Part shown: piece by piece, positions 32,058 to 52,021 of the stretch
How positions within the stretch are numbered: position 1 is the stretch's first letter
Layout: each line of letters opens with the position of its first letter
NCBI GenBank assembly: GCA_006384855.1
Contig: VCJN01001862.1
Span: 185,001-249,000 of the forward strand
From: Tetraselmis striata
Taxonomy: Eukaryota; Chlorophyta; Chlorodendrophyceae; Chlorodendrales; Chlorodendraceae
DNA length: 64,000 nucleotides
Direction of reading: 5' to 3'
Position numbers and translations under genes: made by a program
Notes under the pieces: generated by a model
Database searches by the model: none
Told to the model about the DNA's origin: nothing
Seen by the model: the letters and a program-made list of their open reading frames with translations, nothing else

Positions 32058-32460
32058 CGCGGATTTTGCTCCGCGACACGGCCGCTTTGGGCTATAGCTC
32101 TAGCAAATCGGGGCGCACTGTGGCTCCCCCGCGGCATGTCGGCTGTCCTGCGACTACTCGTTGCCCGGAATCAGAGCCATGTGCTCCGTCTCCATCAACA
32201 ACACGATCACGAGCCGTCAATAGTAGGGCCAACAACGATGTGAGCTCGCGCAACAATGTAGACTAGGCATGCACGTCTGCTTGCAACGATTCGAGCGTCG
32301 TCTTGGCGGCTCGCGGGTTCTCCATTTGCCATGGTAACGCACGGGCGGCGGCGGACATACGGATGAGAATTTCACACACGGATATGGTAAGCCGAGAGTG
32401 TGGTCTTATTGAAACAACATGTGACCTAGGCTGCTCGCAACATGTTTCGAGACAGTTAAT

Positions 32461-32644
32461 CGTTGTGTGCAACACAGCGAAATTGGAAGATGGCGGCCTC
32501 ACCTGTTACGGCTGCTTTTATGTCTACTCGTGCTGCTCCCAAAAGGACGCAACGACGGCTGAACTAGTAATCCGTACAAGTATCAATTAGCAGGAAGGCA
32601 TCCAGAAAAGCGGTTCGGAAAGGAGGAAACCCCATAAATTAGTT
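32461..32644 (-). repeat. Right terminal direct repeat of element C
   Basis: Direct match to 29413-29600 with scattered substitutions. It begins with CGTTGTGTGCAACACAGCG (32461-32479), the same near-palindrome with changed central bases. Confidence 0.85.
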
Positions 32645-32904
32645 TAGATCATTAAAGCACAGGTACTTACGACACGAGTTACGAGTACTTCAAAAGTAGT
32701 ACGTATAACTCGCGGTTTATCGTGAAATAGAGACTAGTCGTTGAAATCTGACCCCATCCGTAACAGTGTAATACTCTTAAATAATAGATGTGGTGGGTCG
32801 CTAGTGACTAATGCTGCGCTGGCGGCTTTGGAATCGCTAGTGCCGCGGTATGCAGTCGGTAGTGTTTGGAGCGCCGGTGCAAATTAGCCCCCAAGGATTG
32901 TACA

Positions 32905-33165
32905 GTACGGTAAAAGTAAAGTTCGCCCCGGGACATCGGCCGAAGCCGCCCCAGCACTTGACCTCGTGCGCCAACTGCAGTCGTAGGTCTGGCATAGCCC
33001 ATAGACCATTGCCTCATTCGAACCCCGAAGGGCTAATGCATCAACCGAGTAAACCCGGGACACGCCGGGCCGATATTGCCGAAATACATCGGCCAGGAAT
33101 CGAACCCGGTACCTCTCGCACACGAGACGACCGCTCTACCGAGCGGACAAGGGATGTACCTTGTA
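32905..33165 (-). repeat. tRNA-derived SINE
   Basis: Read on the minus strand, the head (about 33155-33085) folds tRNA-like. A D-arm is formed by CCGCTC/GAGCGG, a T-arm by CCGGG/CCTGG around TTCGATT, and the B box is GGTTCGATTCC. The acceptor ends pair only in part (ACATC/GATGT). The anticodon arm is a 5-bp stem with a 4-base loop, so it is not a working tRNA. A body with a second B-box-like GGTTCGAATG follows, then the tail found also at 13143-13250 and 26240-26312. It ends in a TTTACTTTTAC tail. Confidence 0.6.
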
Positions 33166-34343
33166 CAGTACGGTACTCTCAGACTCGTCCGTAGTTTTTT
33201 CCCTCCGTAGTTTTTCCCCGTTGGTAGTAATCCTTTTTAATGCAGCACGATCTGCACTCATACCATAGTGATGGACGGACGATATGTTCACAATCTTATA
33301 ACCCCCTACTCAAATAAATCATATTAAAAAAAATCCTTAGAAAAAATTAAAAATCAATCCTGTTTCGCCCCCGTAGCCTGCCCGCCTGGTTCTCACCTTG
33401 GCCAGCACGCCGCGAGTCGCCCTCCCCTCGATCTCCTCGTCGCGCTCATATGATGCTTCACCAAGGCAGGACACAGCGACGTTCGTTTTTGCTGCTAGTC
33501 GTTACAACGCGATTTTTGTCGCGCGTTGCAGCACGGGAGTACTGCACAGCGACCATACACAACCCCAAGGTAGTCGTATTAGCTCTGCCGACACGCGCGA
33601 CAGGCCGTGAGCGACACGGGATCATCTCCCCTCCTGGTCGGCAGCAGGTCCGCCCCCTCAAGACCTCGTCCCCGTTCTCCCTGACGCTCTGTCCATGACG
33701 CCGATCCGCGTGGCTGCACGTGTCGGGGCCGTGCCGGCGGCAGCGTGAGTGGCAGCTGCAGACTGGGTGGGTGTGTTGGGTTATGGGCGGAGGGGCTGTC
33801 GCATGGCTGGGCAGCGGCAGGGGAGAAGAGCGTGGTGCGGCGGTGCGGCCGTGGGGGTGTTCAGAAGGGTGGGGAGAGGCCCAGGGGGGGGGGGGGGGGC
33901 AGCTACCCAGGGAGCTGGGCAGGCTGGCGACAGGTGCTGGCAGTGCTGCAGCTCCTGCGGTTGCCACCATCTGGCATGACTTCCATCGCTGCAGCGTGCA
34001 GCCTGGCTGAGGTTGTCCGCTTGGTTTGGGGAAAGGGAGGGGGTGGGGGTGAGGGGCGGTGCACATCGTCATACCGTGACGACCCCCGCCGGTGAGACAG
34101 CCTCATGGATGGTGGATGGGGGATGCTGAAAGTGTACCGTGGAGACACGTGGCGTGAGATGCTGCTGGGCGGAGCGATGGCTATCTATGCTCCGCCATCT
34201 GCTCACAAATCTTGCATTCCGTCTATGCGAGGACCGGTAGTGCCAGTGTGGCCAGTGTAGCCGTCAAAGCACTGGGACATCTGGTCCGGCAGCACCCGCC
34301 CGCTGGCCCTGACAGTCTGTGCATGGTGTGCGCAGCCTGCAGG
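33166..34343. other. Upstream region of the DHX16-like gene
   Basis: AT-rich to about 33360, then GC-rich. The frame leading into the helicase start is open from 34212, and minus-strand ORFs are low in complexity, but no separate gene is supported. A G run lies at 33885-33898. Promoter elements could not be identified. Confidence 0.4.
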
Positions 34344-42161
<7,818 letters not shown>

Positions 42162-43284
42162 CCGCATGCCGCGGTGTGCGCAATGGCATCCTGTTGCAAC
42201 CGAATGTGCGTAGGCAACGTAGGACGTGTCGGCATGCGGCGTCTCACCGCCGACGCCAACGTGCCTGCCACGGCATCGCGTGGTGCCCGGAAATGAGGTC
42301 ACCCACGCAGGCAGGCATGAGCGCCGGCCCATCATGAGCGCAGCTCGCAAGGGGTCCCGGTCAGATACACTTCGCCGTTGGTTTCTGCCCACGTGCGTGT
42401 CGCGTTGCCACCCGGTCCTGGGCAACCAGCCACACCCATGGCGCAAGTATCTGGGAGATGGGCGTATCGTACACCGGGCCACACCGTAATCGTGCCTTAG
42501 TCAGACAACCATTTCACGCCGGGTCTGGGGCTCCCATGACATCATGCCAACGTTCATAATTCCATGTCATCGTGCGAACACGAGGCTGGCCGCAAAGGCA
42601 TGCCTAGTTAAGCCCAGTCGGCGCCACCCACTCGGCGGCAGTTACCCGCCCGCACCGTTCCCGCCCACAAGCGCACCACGTTGCCGTCCAGCCACGGGCC
42701 TCCAAGCAGCCGCCCCGCATGCACGCGAGACGCTCTCGATGCCGTGCTTGCGGCCCCCGCATCACATCCCTACGCACTGCCGGCGTACCCAGGCAGGTGG
42801 GCGGATGGCAGAGGGCATCCTCGAGCGGGACGTCGTGCCCCCTCAGTCGGAGGAGAGGGCACTCCGTGCAGCATGTGAGGCGCAAAATGAGCACAAGCGC
42901 TGCAATGGCGCCGTTGATGTTAGGCGCTCGGCAATTCGGCGGTCCAATCAGGCGCCAAAGGGGCTGCCTGACCGTTTGCGGCAATGCGCACGGGAAGCAC
43001 ACCGGGCGGCTCAATGTGCGACTCACACCGCAGCTCCTCGACGCGTGCGAGCCGGGCGTTGCAGTGAGGCCTTGCAGTGGCCCATCCCTTCCCATGCCAT
43101 GCTGTTCTGTGCTGCTCTCCGAATCGGCGGCATGTTTGCTGCGCTCATACCGGGGCTTGGCTGCGACCATGGACCTCAAGCCACGGTTTTTCAAGCGACA
43201 TGACGTGCAGCTCATGGGAGTGGCTTACAGCCCCGCTGCCCTCCCCCCCTCCCCCCCCCCCCCGGGCCCGAGATGGGCAGCTGC
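42162..43284. other. Space between two convergent genes
   Basis: It holds the 3' flanks of the helicase (plus) and the repeat-domain gene (minus). A 219-codon plus-strand ORF at 42544-43203 has no motif and overlaps minus-strand ORFs of similar length, as expected by chance in GC-rich DNA. A C run is at 43245-43262. Confidence 0.45.
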
Positions 43285-44511
43285 CTATATCCCAATGACG
43301 ACATCCTCCTTGCGCCGCTCCCCCAGGACGACCTCGTCCTTGAGCTGCCCGTCGAACTTGTAGGCGATGGTTAACGTCTTCGCCTTCCCCATCTGCTTTT
43401 TTCCGGTTGGGGGGGGGGAGGGGGGGGGGGGGGCATGCGGGGTGGTTGAGCATGCGGGGCATTGGCCGGGTGAGGGAGGGCATAAAGAGGGGAAAAAGAG
43501 GGAAAAGGGGGGGGGGAGGGGGGGGGCTCACCGCAGGGTCGCCGAAGACCTTCACGAGCTTCATGCTGGCAGGGATGGGCAGCCGGCTGTCGTCCTCCAC
43601 CATCTCCAGCAGCTGCGGCGTCACCACCAGCGTCTGCGCCCCCTCCCCCCACTCGCCCTTCAGGATCTCCAGCCGCTTGGGCGGCGGCGCGGGCCCCGAC
43701 GGCGCCGGCACTATCTGCTCCTTCACCTTGCAAAGCGCCTCGAACACCTTCATCGGTGGCCAGTCGACACCGTCCACCTGGTACAGCACCTGTGTGCGGA
43801 ATAATTTGCCAGAGAATGGAATTGGGGATGGAGAGGGGATCCAGTCGCATTAGTGAATAGACGTGGGACAGTGAGGGCGATGACGTCAATTCGACTGCCG
43901 CGGGTGCGACCCATCGAGCACCTTCCGAGTTGCCACCCGAGCAATTTGTATGCAGAGAGCCGGCCGAGCGCCTTCGGCATCCGTATCTCTCCGTGCAACG
44001 CCGACTCGCCTTGTGCTGAAAGGCAGCCTAGCCATTGACACGGCCCCGGCGATGCGCCACCTATACCCTACTCGTACCCCGTACTGTTCGCCGACATCGA
44101 TCGCGGTCGCCAGCAGCGACATCACAACAGTCGCTGCTTGCGGGGCGCGCGCTCAACCCAGCGTCGGCTGTCGGGTGAAACAACAGTCTTCGGATGGAAA
44201 TCCCTATCCGCGAGAACCCAGGAAACAAAAGCGCGCAGGAGGACATGCGGGATCACGAGAGCTGTCTAGGGTGGCGTGTCGACTGGTGGTGGGGAGGGGG
44301 ATCGCGCCTTCAGCATCTTGGGGTGGAAAGGCTCAGGGTCGCCACCGAGGAGCTTGTTCAGGTTGGCGCCCTTCGGGAACACTACGCGCTGGTTGTCCGC
44401 GTCCACCAGGTCGCGCACCGCCGCCGTTACATCACGGCCCTTGTTGCCGTCCGGACTGACGTCCAGCACGCTCGTGTACACCGCCGCTAAGATGTCCAAG
44501 CGCGGCGCCAT
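43285..44511 (-). CDS. Conserved-looking protein of two related ~85-aa repeats, three exons
   Basis: Exons are 44308-44511, 43532-43789 and 43285-43392, joined in phase to about 190 codons. The protein is an internal duplication. Repeat 1 runs from LDILAAVYTS through VTAAVRDLV to LLGGDPEPFHPKMLKVLYQVDG. Repeat 2 runs from LEILKGEWGEG through VTPQLLEMV to VKVFGDPA...KTLTIAYKFDG. The end of each repeat (GDP, then a Lys-rich L-x-I-x-Y strand) resembles domains at the C-terminus of some DnaJ-type proteins (DUF3395), but that is only a resemblance. Intron 1 appears to begin with GC (44307-44306, AAG|GCGCGA); intron 2 is GT-AG and holds two C runs on the coding strand. No signal peptide or membrane segment is seen. 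Confidence 0.7.
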
Positions 44512-45721
44512 GCTGCCGCCTCCGCTCGCGACGTAAAGTAATAAAAGCGGCGCAAACCCCGCGAACCCTAACTATATTAGTAAAGAACTGCCCGTTTTCG
44601 ACGCGGTGGGGCCTAGAAAGGGAAAGCCGCTACTGTGCACCTCGGAGCGGAAACTGTAGACGACGATGAGTGCAGCGGATTGTCTTCGAGAGCGGTGGTG
44701 CTGGGGTTGGTCAGCCGGCGAAGTGCGCAGTCCGGTAAGGTGCGGTAAGGTGGTACCACACGATTCGCGCGCGCGGGGCTGATCAAGATGCGAGACGAAG
44801 CGCCACCGCTCAAGATGCGCTGCTGGAGCTGCCGCCACCTACAAGAGCGACTTACCCGTACCTGATATGGCGCGCGCGATTGTTTTGCTCGGCGAGTGTC
44901 AGCGCGCGGCGCGCGCGTGTAAGTGGTTACTCAGCCGCGCAGCGCAGCATTTTTTGGGTCGCAGCGCAGCATGTGTTGTCGTCGACGCCCGGTCGTCGTC
45001 ATCCATCAATAATCAGCGGTCGTTGAAGGCGCCGTTGAAGGCCGGTTGGCGGGGCGGTGGCGGGGCGTCGCGTCAGCAACCGTCGTCGAGCAAATATCGG
45101 CCGACCGCCGACGTTCGCCGCCTCACCAACTCGTTAGGCGCGCGATAGGCAGGCGTCACGGCCATCGCACCCCCGACGTGGTGGGAGAGGGTTACTCGGG
45201 CTACAGCAAGGCGCCCCTCGCTGAGCATGCGATCTCCCGGCGGGTCGCCCGCTTCAGCGGCTCGCCGTCTGGGGTTGCATCGATGCGGCTGGGAGCTCCG
45301 GCGGCTGCCGATGCCGCCACCGCGGCCGCCGGCACGAACGGCGCCAGCAGCAGTGCCCCAGCCTCAACTCGTCCGAGAAGCCGCAAGTCGACGAGAGTAC
45401 CTGACGATGCAACTGGAGGCGGGCGCGAGGCACTTTTGTGGCGGATCTAGGGACGGCACCTTGTCGCGGAGGCCTCAGGCTCAGGTACGCATTCGCCATG
45501 TCTTGCGTCCACACCGTTTGCATGGCGGAGTCCTACGGAGACTACCCGTGAGAGAAAGACTATGGACCGTATGCCGGTACTACTGTCACTGGCGAAAATG
45601 TATTGTGGCGACATAATGTACTGCTATATGATACTAAGCAGTTCAATTATTATATTATTCATAGATTTCCATGCAATATATGTTGAGCAAAAGTATTGTG
45701 TGAATATCATATTCACAGCAG
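44512..45721. other. Intergenic or upstream region
   Basis: The left end should hold the promoter of the minus-strand repeat-domain gene. A possible exon at 45311-45484 (QLVREAASRREYLTMQLEAG, followed by a GTACGC donor) lies upstream of the next gene, but its phase does not fit the exon at 45722, so it was not joined. AT-rich from 45600 to 45720. Confidence 0.4.
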
Positions 45722-46694
45722 GTATGACCAAATTGCCTGCATTTATACCAATAAGTGTGCGTCTTGTCAGCGGCACCCAGTCTGCTCACCACCTCGACAA
45801 CTGCTGGACCTCCAACAGGCGCTGGGCTCCCCCAGCGACGTTCCTCAGCAGGGCGCCGAGCCGCCGCAAGGGGTCAACCTGGGCGCGCTTGGGGAACAAG
45901 CAGTGCGGCTGGGCTTTGCCACCTCCGCCGACCACGGCTGCCTCAACCGCGTAGTGATGTACACGCAGCTAAGCGGCACCTACCTGCTCATGCTCAACTG
46001 CTGCAGCCCGCCCCGACTGGAAGGCCACGTGCGCGACTTGGGCCTCGACGCCTCGGAGGCAAGCATAGCCACCACCACCAGCCATATACTTTGCCACAAA
46101 TTCGGACGTCTTCCCGCCTTATTCCTGGCCATCTTGATAGATATTCATGCATACATTTCTGTGTCTACAGTAAATGGTTAGGCCTCCCCAGCTTTGAAGA
46201 GTCCGCTCTTACTGCGTTGCGGCCTTCCCTCATGGGAATGTTGCCATCAAGACGAGCCATGTCACAGACGGCCGGTGTATCTCATTGCCGCCTCCGCGCT
46301 TTTAGGGTCGTGGCATCACGTCAAGTGATGTTGAAGCAAAACAAGTCGGAGAAACGAAGGGATTGCAGTCCCATACACCTCAATGACGAATGATGAGCTG
46401 AATACTACAGGTGTTCATTTGAGCGTATCATGCATGCACCGACGGCCATGCGGGCACTGACCTCACTCACATGCCATTGCCCTGCCTTGGTTAGAACAGG
46501 TGTTGCGCGCCATGATGGCCTCCACGCTGCCTGCGCTGCCCGGCTCACCGCCAGAGCTGCTACGCCAGCTGGCTTCAGAGTACGCTGCTGCCGGCGTGCC
46601 GGATGGCGACTCTTTCCTCGTCGCCGTGAAGGAGGCTGAAGCCAGCCAGACAGAGCAGGATGGAACGAAAGACAGTCGCGCAGCGGGGATGTGA
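45722..46694 (+). CDS. 3' exons of an unrecognised gene
   Basis: Two exons join in phase. 45722-46058 encodes YDQIACIYTNKCASCQRHPV, then QLLDLQQALGSPSDVPQQ and VNLGALGEQAVRLGFATSAD, then LSGTYLLMLNCCSPPRLEG. 46500-46694 encodes VLRAMMASTLPALPGSPPEL to a TGA. The intron begins with GC (GAG|GCAAGC) and ends in ACAG. The first exon follows an AG acceptor and needs an upstream exon with two leftover bases, so the 5' end is missing. The Cys/His group CASCQRHPVC could bind a metal. No family is recognised. The composition and clean splicing make it a likely real gene. Confidence 0.55.
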
Positions 46695-49600
46695 CCGCTC
46701 TGTACAGACACATCGCATGCACAGCCTCGGCCATTCCGATATACTGCAGTACGCGCTGCAGCAAACAGAGAGTAATGAGGATTACCTAGAGCACTCTGCC
46801 CGCTCTTCTTTGCCGCCATATGCTGCGCGCGACGACAGCCACGATATTAATACGTGGTTTCGGAGCTACCAGCACACGCTTCTCGACACGGTTTCGGAGC
46901 ACTTCGACTGCCGCCCCAACGCGACGCGCATCGTTTTACCGCACCGGTGCCGCTGCTCTCACCGTGCCCGTGACCGCCTGCTGAACTACCTGGTACAGGT
47001 ACATGTCGCGCATGCTCCTCGGGTATGTCGTGCGGCGGCGTGTAACACAGGTCCCACCGTCTCTGACAGTAATCAGCACCTTCCGCCGCGAAGTCGCCCT
47101 GTTGGCCGACCGCCTGTTGCACCGACTTGCACCGTTGCCCCGCCGAGGCGTCTACAAGAAGGAGCTCCCAACGTAGGAGGATTATCAGAATGCGTTACCG
47201 GCTGGCTGGTGCCTTTGTATGCATCGCTCGACGCCACATCGACTACAACGGGCTTCTCATACGCGCCTTGTCGCGTGTGCGCACAGTAGCCGCACAGGCC
47301 CCGCAGAGCATCAGCCGCCAATACGTACCCTCCAAACCGTAAATTCCCCGCCATTCCGACCATGCGCCCTCGCGGCGCCGACGCTGCGGTGCTTGCAGCG
47401 GTCGTTAGTCCCCGGCGGCTGAGTACTTATAACGCTTACTACTCGGTCGCCTTGCGAACCTCTGCCCCTGCGCCGCCTCCTCGAGGCAGGCAACTACGGT
47501 ATTCTGCATTTCCGCGCGCCCGGCCTCACGATGTGGCAGCGTTGCTGACGACTTCTCCCGGCCGCGCCATTCGCAGCTCTGCCGTCCTCGTCATCAGCCG
47601 CACTATTATCGGTAGTGGCGATGCATTATACTGCGACTCCTCGACTCGTTTAACAATAACAGCAGCAGTCGTCGCAACGCCAGTTTCTTCTCGGCTGGAT
47701 CATCTCGTCGTCGGGCGGCGCCTATCATCAGCAACGATATGCGCTGCTATCGTAATAATATCTGCATATTGAAAAGTCAGTATACTGCACCCCGAAATTC
47801 TGATTTCTGCGGTCGCGGCCGGCGGCGCAGATTGCAATAATAAGTTGCAGCGCCACTTTTGTTATGTATTCGCCGGTGATCCGAGAACGAAATTTGATCG
47901 TGATGTCCTGTGCTCTCGTCCGCCTTTTCGCCGCGCCGTTCACAGGGGATTCACACACCTGTATCGATATCGCACGGCGTCAGATATCTGCTGAGCGTGA
48001 TGCATGGCGGTATTGTACATGCGCTGTATGGTGATGACGCTTAATGTTGGACTCCTCGTTCGACAGCACGAATGCGGCGTGGGACGGGTGGTATCCAAAA
48101 GCCAGTGCTGCGTGACTAGATCCATATTGCGAAGAACGTCCGGCAATCACCACCAACCCGCGGCTGCTTCGCTGCTCTCAACAGGATGGAAAATACACAC
48201 GGCAGATTGCAAACGTCCCTCCCCCCCCTTCTCCCCCGGGCCGGACTCTCTGCCCACCGACGGCGCTGTGATTCCTAGCGGTTTAAACGTGCTGAATCGA
48301 TGCGCTCAACCGCCCGGCCCCGCTGAGTTCCTGCTGCATATGACAGACAGCACAAAGTGACTTGCGCCGGCTGGCCAGTTCTCTATGATACAACACCCTA
48401 CTGGCCAAGATCAAGGCAATGATTATACACATCTGCACATCTGCCTATGCGCTCCCATTCACCTTGCACACAGAAACGGTCTGCGGATGAAATGCCACTT
48501 TATTTTTATCTCCCGGCTCCCCCAGCAAGACGAGAAACTGTCATATCGCTGAAATAACCCAGAACATACCACAAATATAACATGGAAAGATCGACACGAA
48601 GCTGCTTAAAACAATTGACGGTGTTCTTATGGCCGCTGACCGGTATTAAGTGTTTCGTCCATCACGTGGTCCGACCCGCCAACCTGCGCGTGGCGGCAGA
48701 CTGACCTCGTCCCCCGGGCCCCCATCCAACCCCAACAGCCGTCGGCAGACGCCACATGGGCTGACAGGACGGAGCAATGCGAGCGCGTACCCATGGCTTA
48801 TCGCATCACTTGTTCTTCTGCACACATTCATCCGGGTGATGACCTTAAAATATGAGCCAGAGAGCCGATGGTGCAGTCCGTCAGCCAGGCAGCGGTACAC
48901 GCGTCTTGTCCAGACTGGACATTTGATCAAATTACGCCTACTGAGGGACACTGGGCCACAAAAGTGCGGAACCTCTGGGCGCTGAGGCACTGGGATAGTT
49001 CACCTCATTTTGGTTTTCCCATGGGGTATACTCAGATACTACAATATCTCATTCATCAATCTTGAATCATCCCAACACCGAGTTCAGTCTGCCCAGGCAA
49101 GTCACTCGGAGAGCATCTTAGTCGTATGCGAAGAATAAACTGCAAGATGGGGGAGAGGAAGCCAGGCCGCGCAGTCCCACACCGCCGAGCATCGGAGTTT
49201 TCCGACGCTTGGACGAACAGCGGGAGGACCCCTCTCCGTGTAAGAGGACGAACGCCGCCGCCGTAGTTTATTAATAATAGTTCATTCATAGCCGACACTG
49301 CACGGCGCCCAAACTCGGCGGTTCAGACGAGCGAACCCGCCGAGGCTGTGCAGCTGGAAAGGCGGGCGGCAGCGCGGGGATCAGCGCTGCTGTGCTCGAG
49401 TGCGTTCCAATTAGGTTTGTGTTACATGCATAGGGGAAAAGGGGGCAGTTGAGTGCGGGCGCTACGGCACGCGCTGATGGCATGAGGGCAATGAGGCAAG
49501 GCTGGGAGAGGGGGAGGGGCGCAGGGCTGGAGGGGCCGCCGGCACGGGCGGCCCCACTGGCCTGTCGTCCCTCCCGCATCCGCGCTGCTCGCTCGCAAGC

Positions 49601-50208
49601 CTGGCTAGGGATGCGCCGGGTCTAGGGTGGTCGAGGAGGCTGCCCCCCCCCCCCCCCCTCGGCGACCCGCCAGCAGGTCGGCCTCGGGCGGCCTCGGGGT
49701 CATCGCGTGCTGTACGCCACATTTATTTGTTTGCCCACCGCGCGGCTGATGCGGCCGTCGCTGCCTTCGGCGTGTATTCTCTGCCAATGGGCAGGGAAAA
49801 CAGGGCGTCAGGCACAGCAATGATGGGAGAGTGAATATACTGTTGGCATTTTATCATAAATACCGGCAGAGTCATACATTATTCATTTCTTTTCTTTATT
49901 TACATATTATATACATATGTTGGGTATACCAAACAGCAAAGTGTCGAAATACATTCGTGTCTTAATCGTGGTGAATGCGGGTACATTTCGATGTTAACTT
50001 GGATTCTCCCCTGGTGGGGGGGAAGGGGGTCAAAACCTTTGATATACCGCAAACCCAAAGCGTGGTGACGACATACAAGACAGAAGTAGGCAATGTAAGC
50101 GGGTAGGCTGGCCATGCAGGGCAGCGGTGGTAATATGGTACTGCAAACCAGCCGCTGAAGGTGGTCTGTGGTCAGGGTGGTGGGCCTGGTTGCGCGGCGG
50201 CGGCGCAC
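46695..50208. other. 3.5-kb region without a supported gene
   Basis: ORFs here (for example plus 46660-47289 and minus 48646-48990) have no motifs or matching splice sites. The right end should contain the last exon(s) or 3' UTR of the 5-phosphatase gene: its frame stays open from exon 24 to a stop at 49900. A C run lies at 49643-49658. Confidence 0.4.
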
Positions 50209-51989
50209 CTCAAACAGCACGGTCAGGACGGCCGTGAACGACTCGTGGATGTAGCTCTGGTCCTCAAACTCGGTGAGGCGCACCAGCAGCTCCGCGGCGC
50301 CGTTGGCGGGGACGATGCCGCGCACGGGAAAGACGGAGAGGTTGAGCGGGATGGACAGCGCGCCGCTGGAGCCCTGTCGTGCCCCCGGGGGGGGGGGGGG
50401 GGGGGGGGTTGCGGTTTTAGGGGTTTAAAACCTTAAAAACCCTGAAGAGTGAACATCGCTGTTTATCCGCAGCCCGTTTCCTGCGAGTGCACGGTATGGT
50501 ACCGCACTCCCGTCTTGACTCCACAAAAATAATATTGTTTCATTGACCCCCACTCCCTCCCCCTTGCGATATGAGAACTTTAATACAGGGTAGCGAAAAT
50601 AATATTCACGTGGTTACCCGCGGCGTCCGTCATACAAGCGAGAGCCCGGCAAACACACAACAAGGATCGGCGGATCTTGCGGCGGCCTGGCCGACATATG
50701 CAGGAAGAGGACGTAGTGTAACTACTCAGCGGCGGAGACAGCCATCGCCGGTCACAGGGTAGCGCAGCGCATATCGACAGGGTAGTGAGCCCCCGGCGAG
50801 CAGTCTTGGCGGTGCGCTCATGGCCGGCATTCATGTATTCATGCCCAAGCAGGGGCAGCCAGCAGGCGCAGGGCACCCACCATCACGCTGAACTCCACCG
50901 GCTCCGGCATGCTGTTGGACAGCCGCACCGCCTCCCAGCCGCTGCCGCTCAGCTGCACCTCCGCCGGCTCCAGCGCCACCCCCGTGGCGGGCTCCTGCTT
51001 CACCCCCTGCTCCGCCAGGCACTGCTTGAGCATGTGGGACGCCTCGCGCCGCTTGCGGGTCTGCAGCGCCGGCGATCCGAGCACATGTCAGGAAGGAATG
51101 AGGTGGCAGCGCGGGTGTGTGTGTGTGTGTCGGGGGGGGGGGGGGGGGGAGAGGGCACCATGTCGACGACGGGGATGTCCAGCGACAGGAAGGAGAACAC
51201 CGGCTTGTGGTCGCTGTCGATGACGTTCATGCACGTGTTGTACTCCGTTGAGGTCGCAGCCACCGCGAGCGGGTTCTCGCTCCCCCTGCCGGCAACGGCG
51301 GAGGGTTCAGGAGTGATGCGGGTGGCACAGCAGAAGCAGAGACTGGCCTGGCAACACCCCGGGGCGCATCATGAATGAATGGGTGCCGGTAGGATGTTGC
51401 ACATCACATACACACACAATTAACAGGTATGTATACAACACCGAGCCATTTAATTGGGTTACGGGATCCCGAGAACAATGAATTGTTTTGCAGGAATCAG
51501 GAGGATTATCTGTGTGGTATTCGTGGTGCATTTCGTGGTGATAGATGAATGTAGGGTTCATCTGCTGGGGGGGGGGGGGGGGGGGGGGATGATATACTGC
51601 AAATCCAAAGGTAGATACGTATGTATTCGACATACATTCTCTGCCTCACAGGAAACGTGGGAACGAGCGTACACATGCCGCCATTCGCAGCTGTACATGT
51701 GCAGAGGGGCGCGCTGAGCCGCTGCTGTGTCTGCAAAGACTCAGATACACAGACGTCCGACATAGCACGATGGCATAATGACGGCGCGTTGCCGTGATGG
51801 CATGGGGGAGGGGAAGCAAGGGGAAGTAAAGGGGGGAGTCACCGTCGCGCTGAGCCGCGGAAAAATATGCGGTCGGTCCAGGAAGGCACGCGCCGCTTCT
51901 CGGATGAGTCGTACGCTGGGTGGCACATCGGGCGGGGCGGGGAGTGAGCCCCTGGGGGGGTGGTTGTGTGGCCAGCGGGTGGCAGATCT

Positions 51990-52021
<32 letters not shown>

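Larger units (their letters stand above)
29413..32644 (-). mobile_element. Element C: second lineage of tyrosine-recombinase transposon without RT
   Basis: The element is 3.2 kb, on the minus strand. It has ~185-bp direct repeats, an ORF1 (32057 down to about 31430, with an RGG-type tail) and a recombinase (about 30914-29674). The repeats share no obvious sequence with those of A and B, and the proteins are diverged. Yet the order and the absence of a reverse transcriptase are the same. The catalytic end of the recombinase is intact in this copy. It adjoins the broken end of element B. Confidence 0.8.

Noticed and set aside
33085-33155. Functional tRNA gene
   Set aside because: The anticodon arm has only a four-base loop and the acceptor stem is imperfect, so it is a tRNA-derived repeat.
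42544-43203. 219-codon plus-strand ORF between two genes
   Set aside because: No motif, no splice support and equally long ORFs on the other strand, as expected in GC-rich DNA.
48646-48990. PCGVCRR segment suggesting a cytidine deaminase
   Set aside because: No HAE/PAE zinc ligand and no splice context; the likeness is a few residues only.
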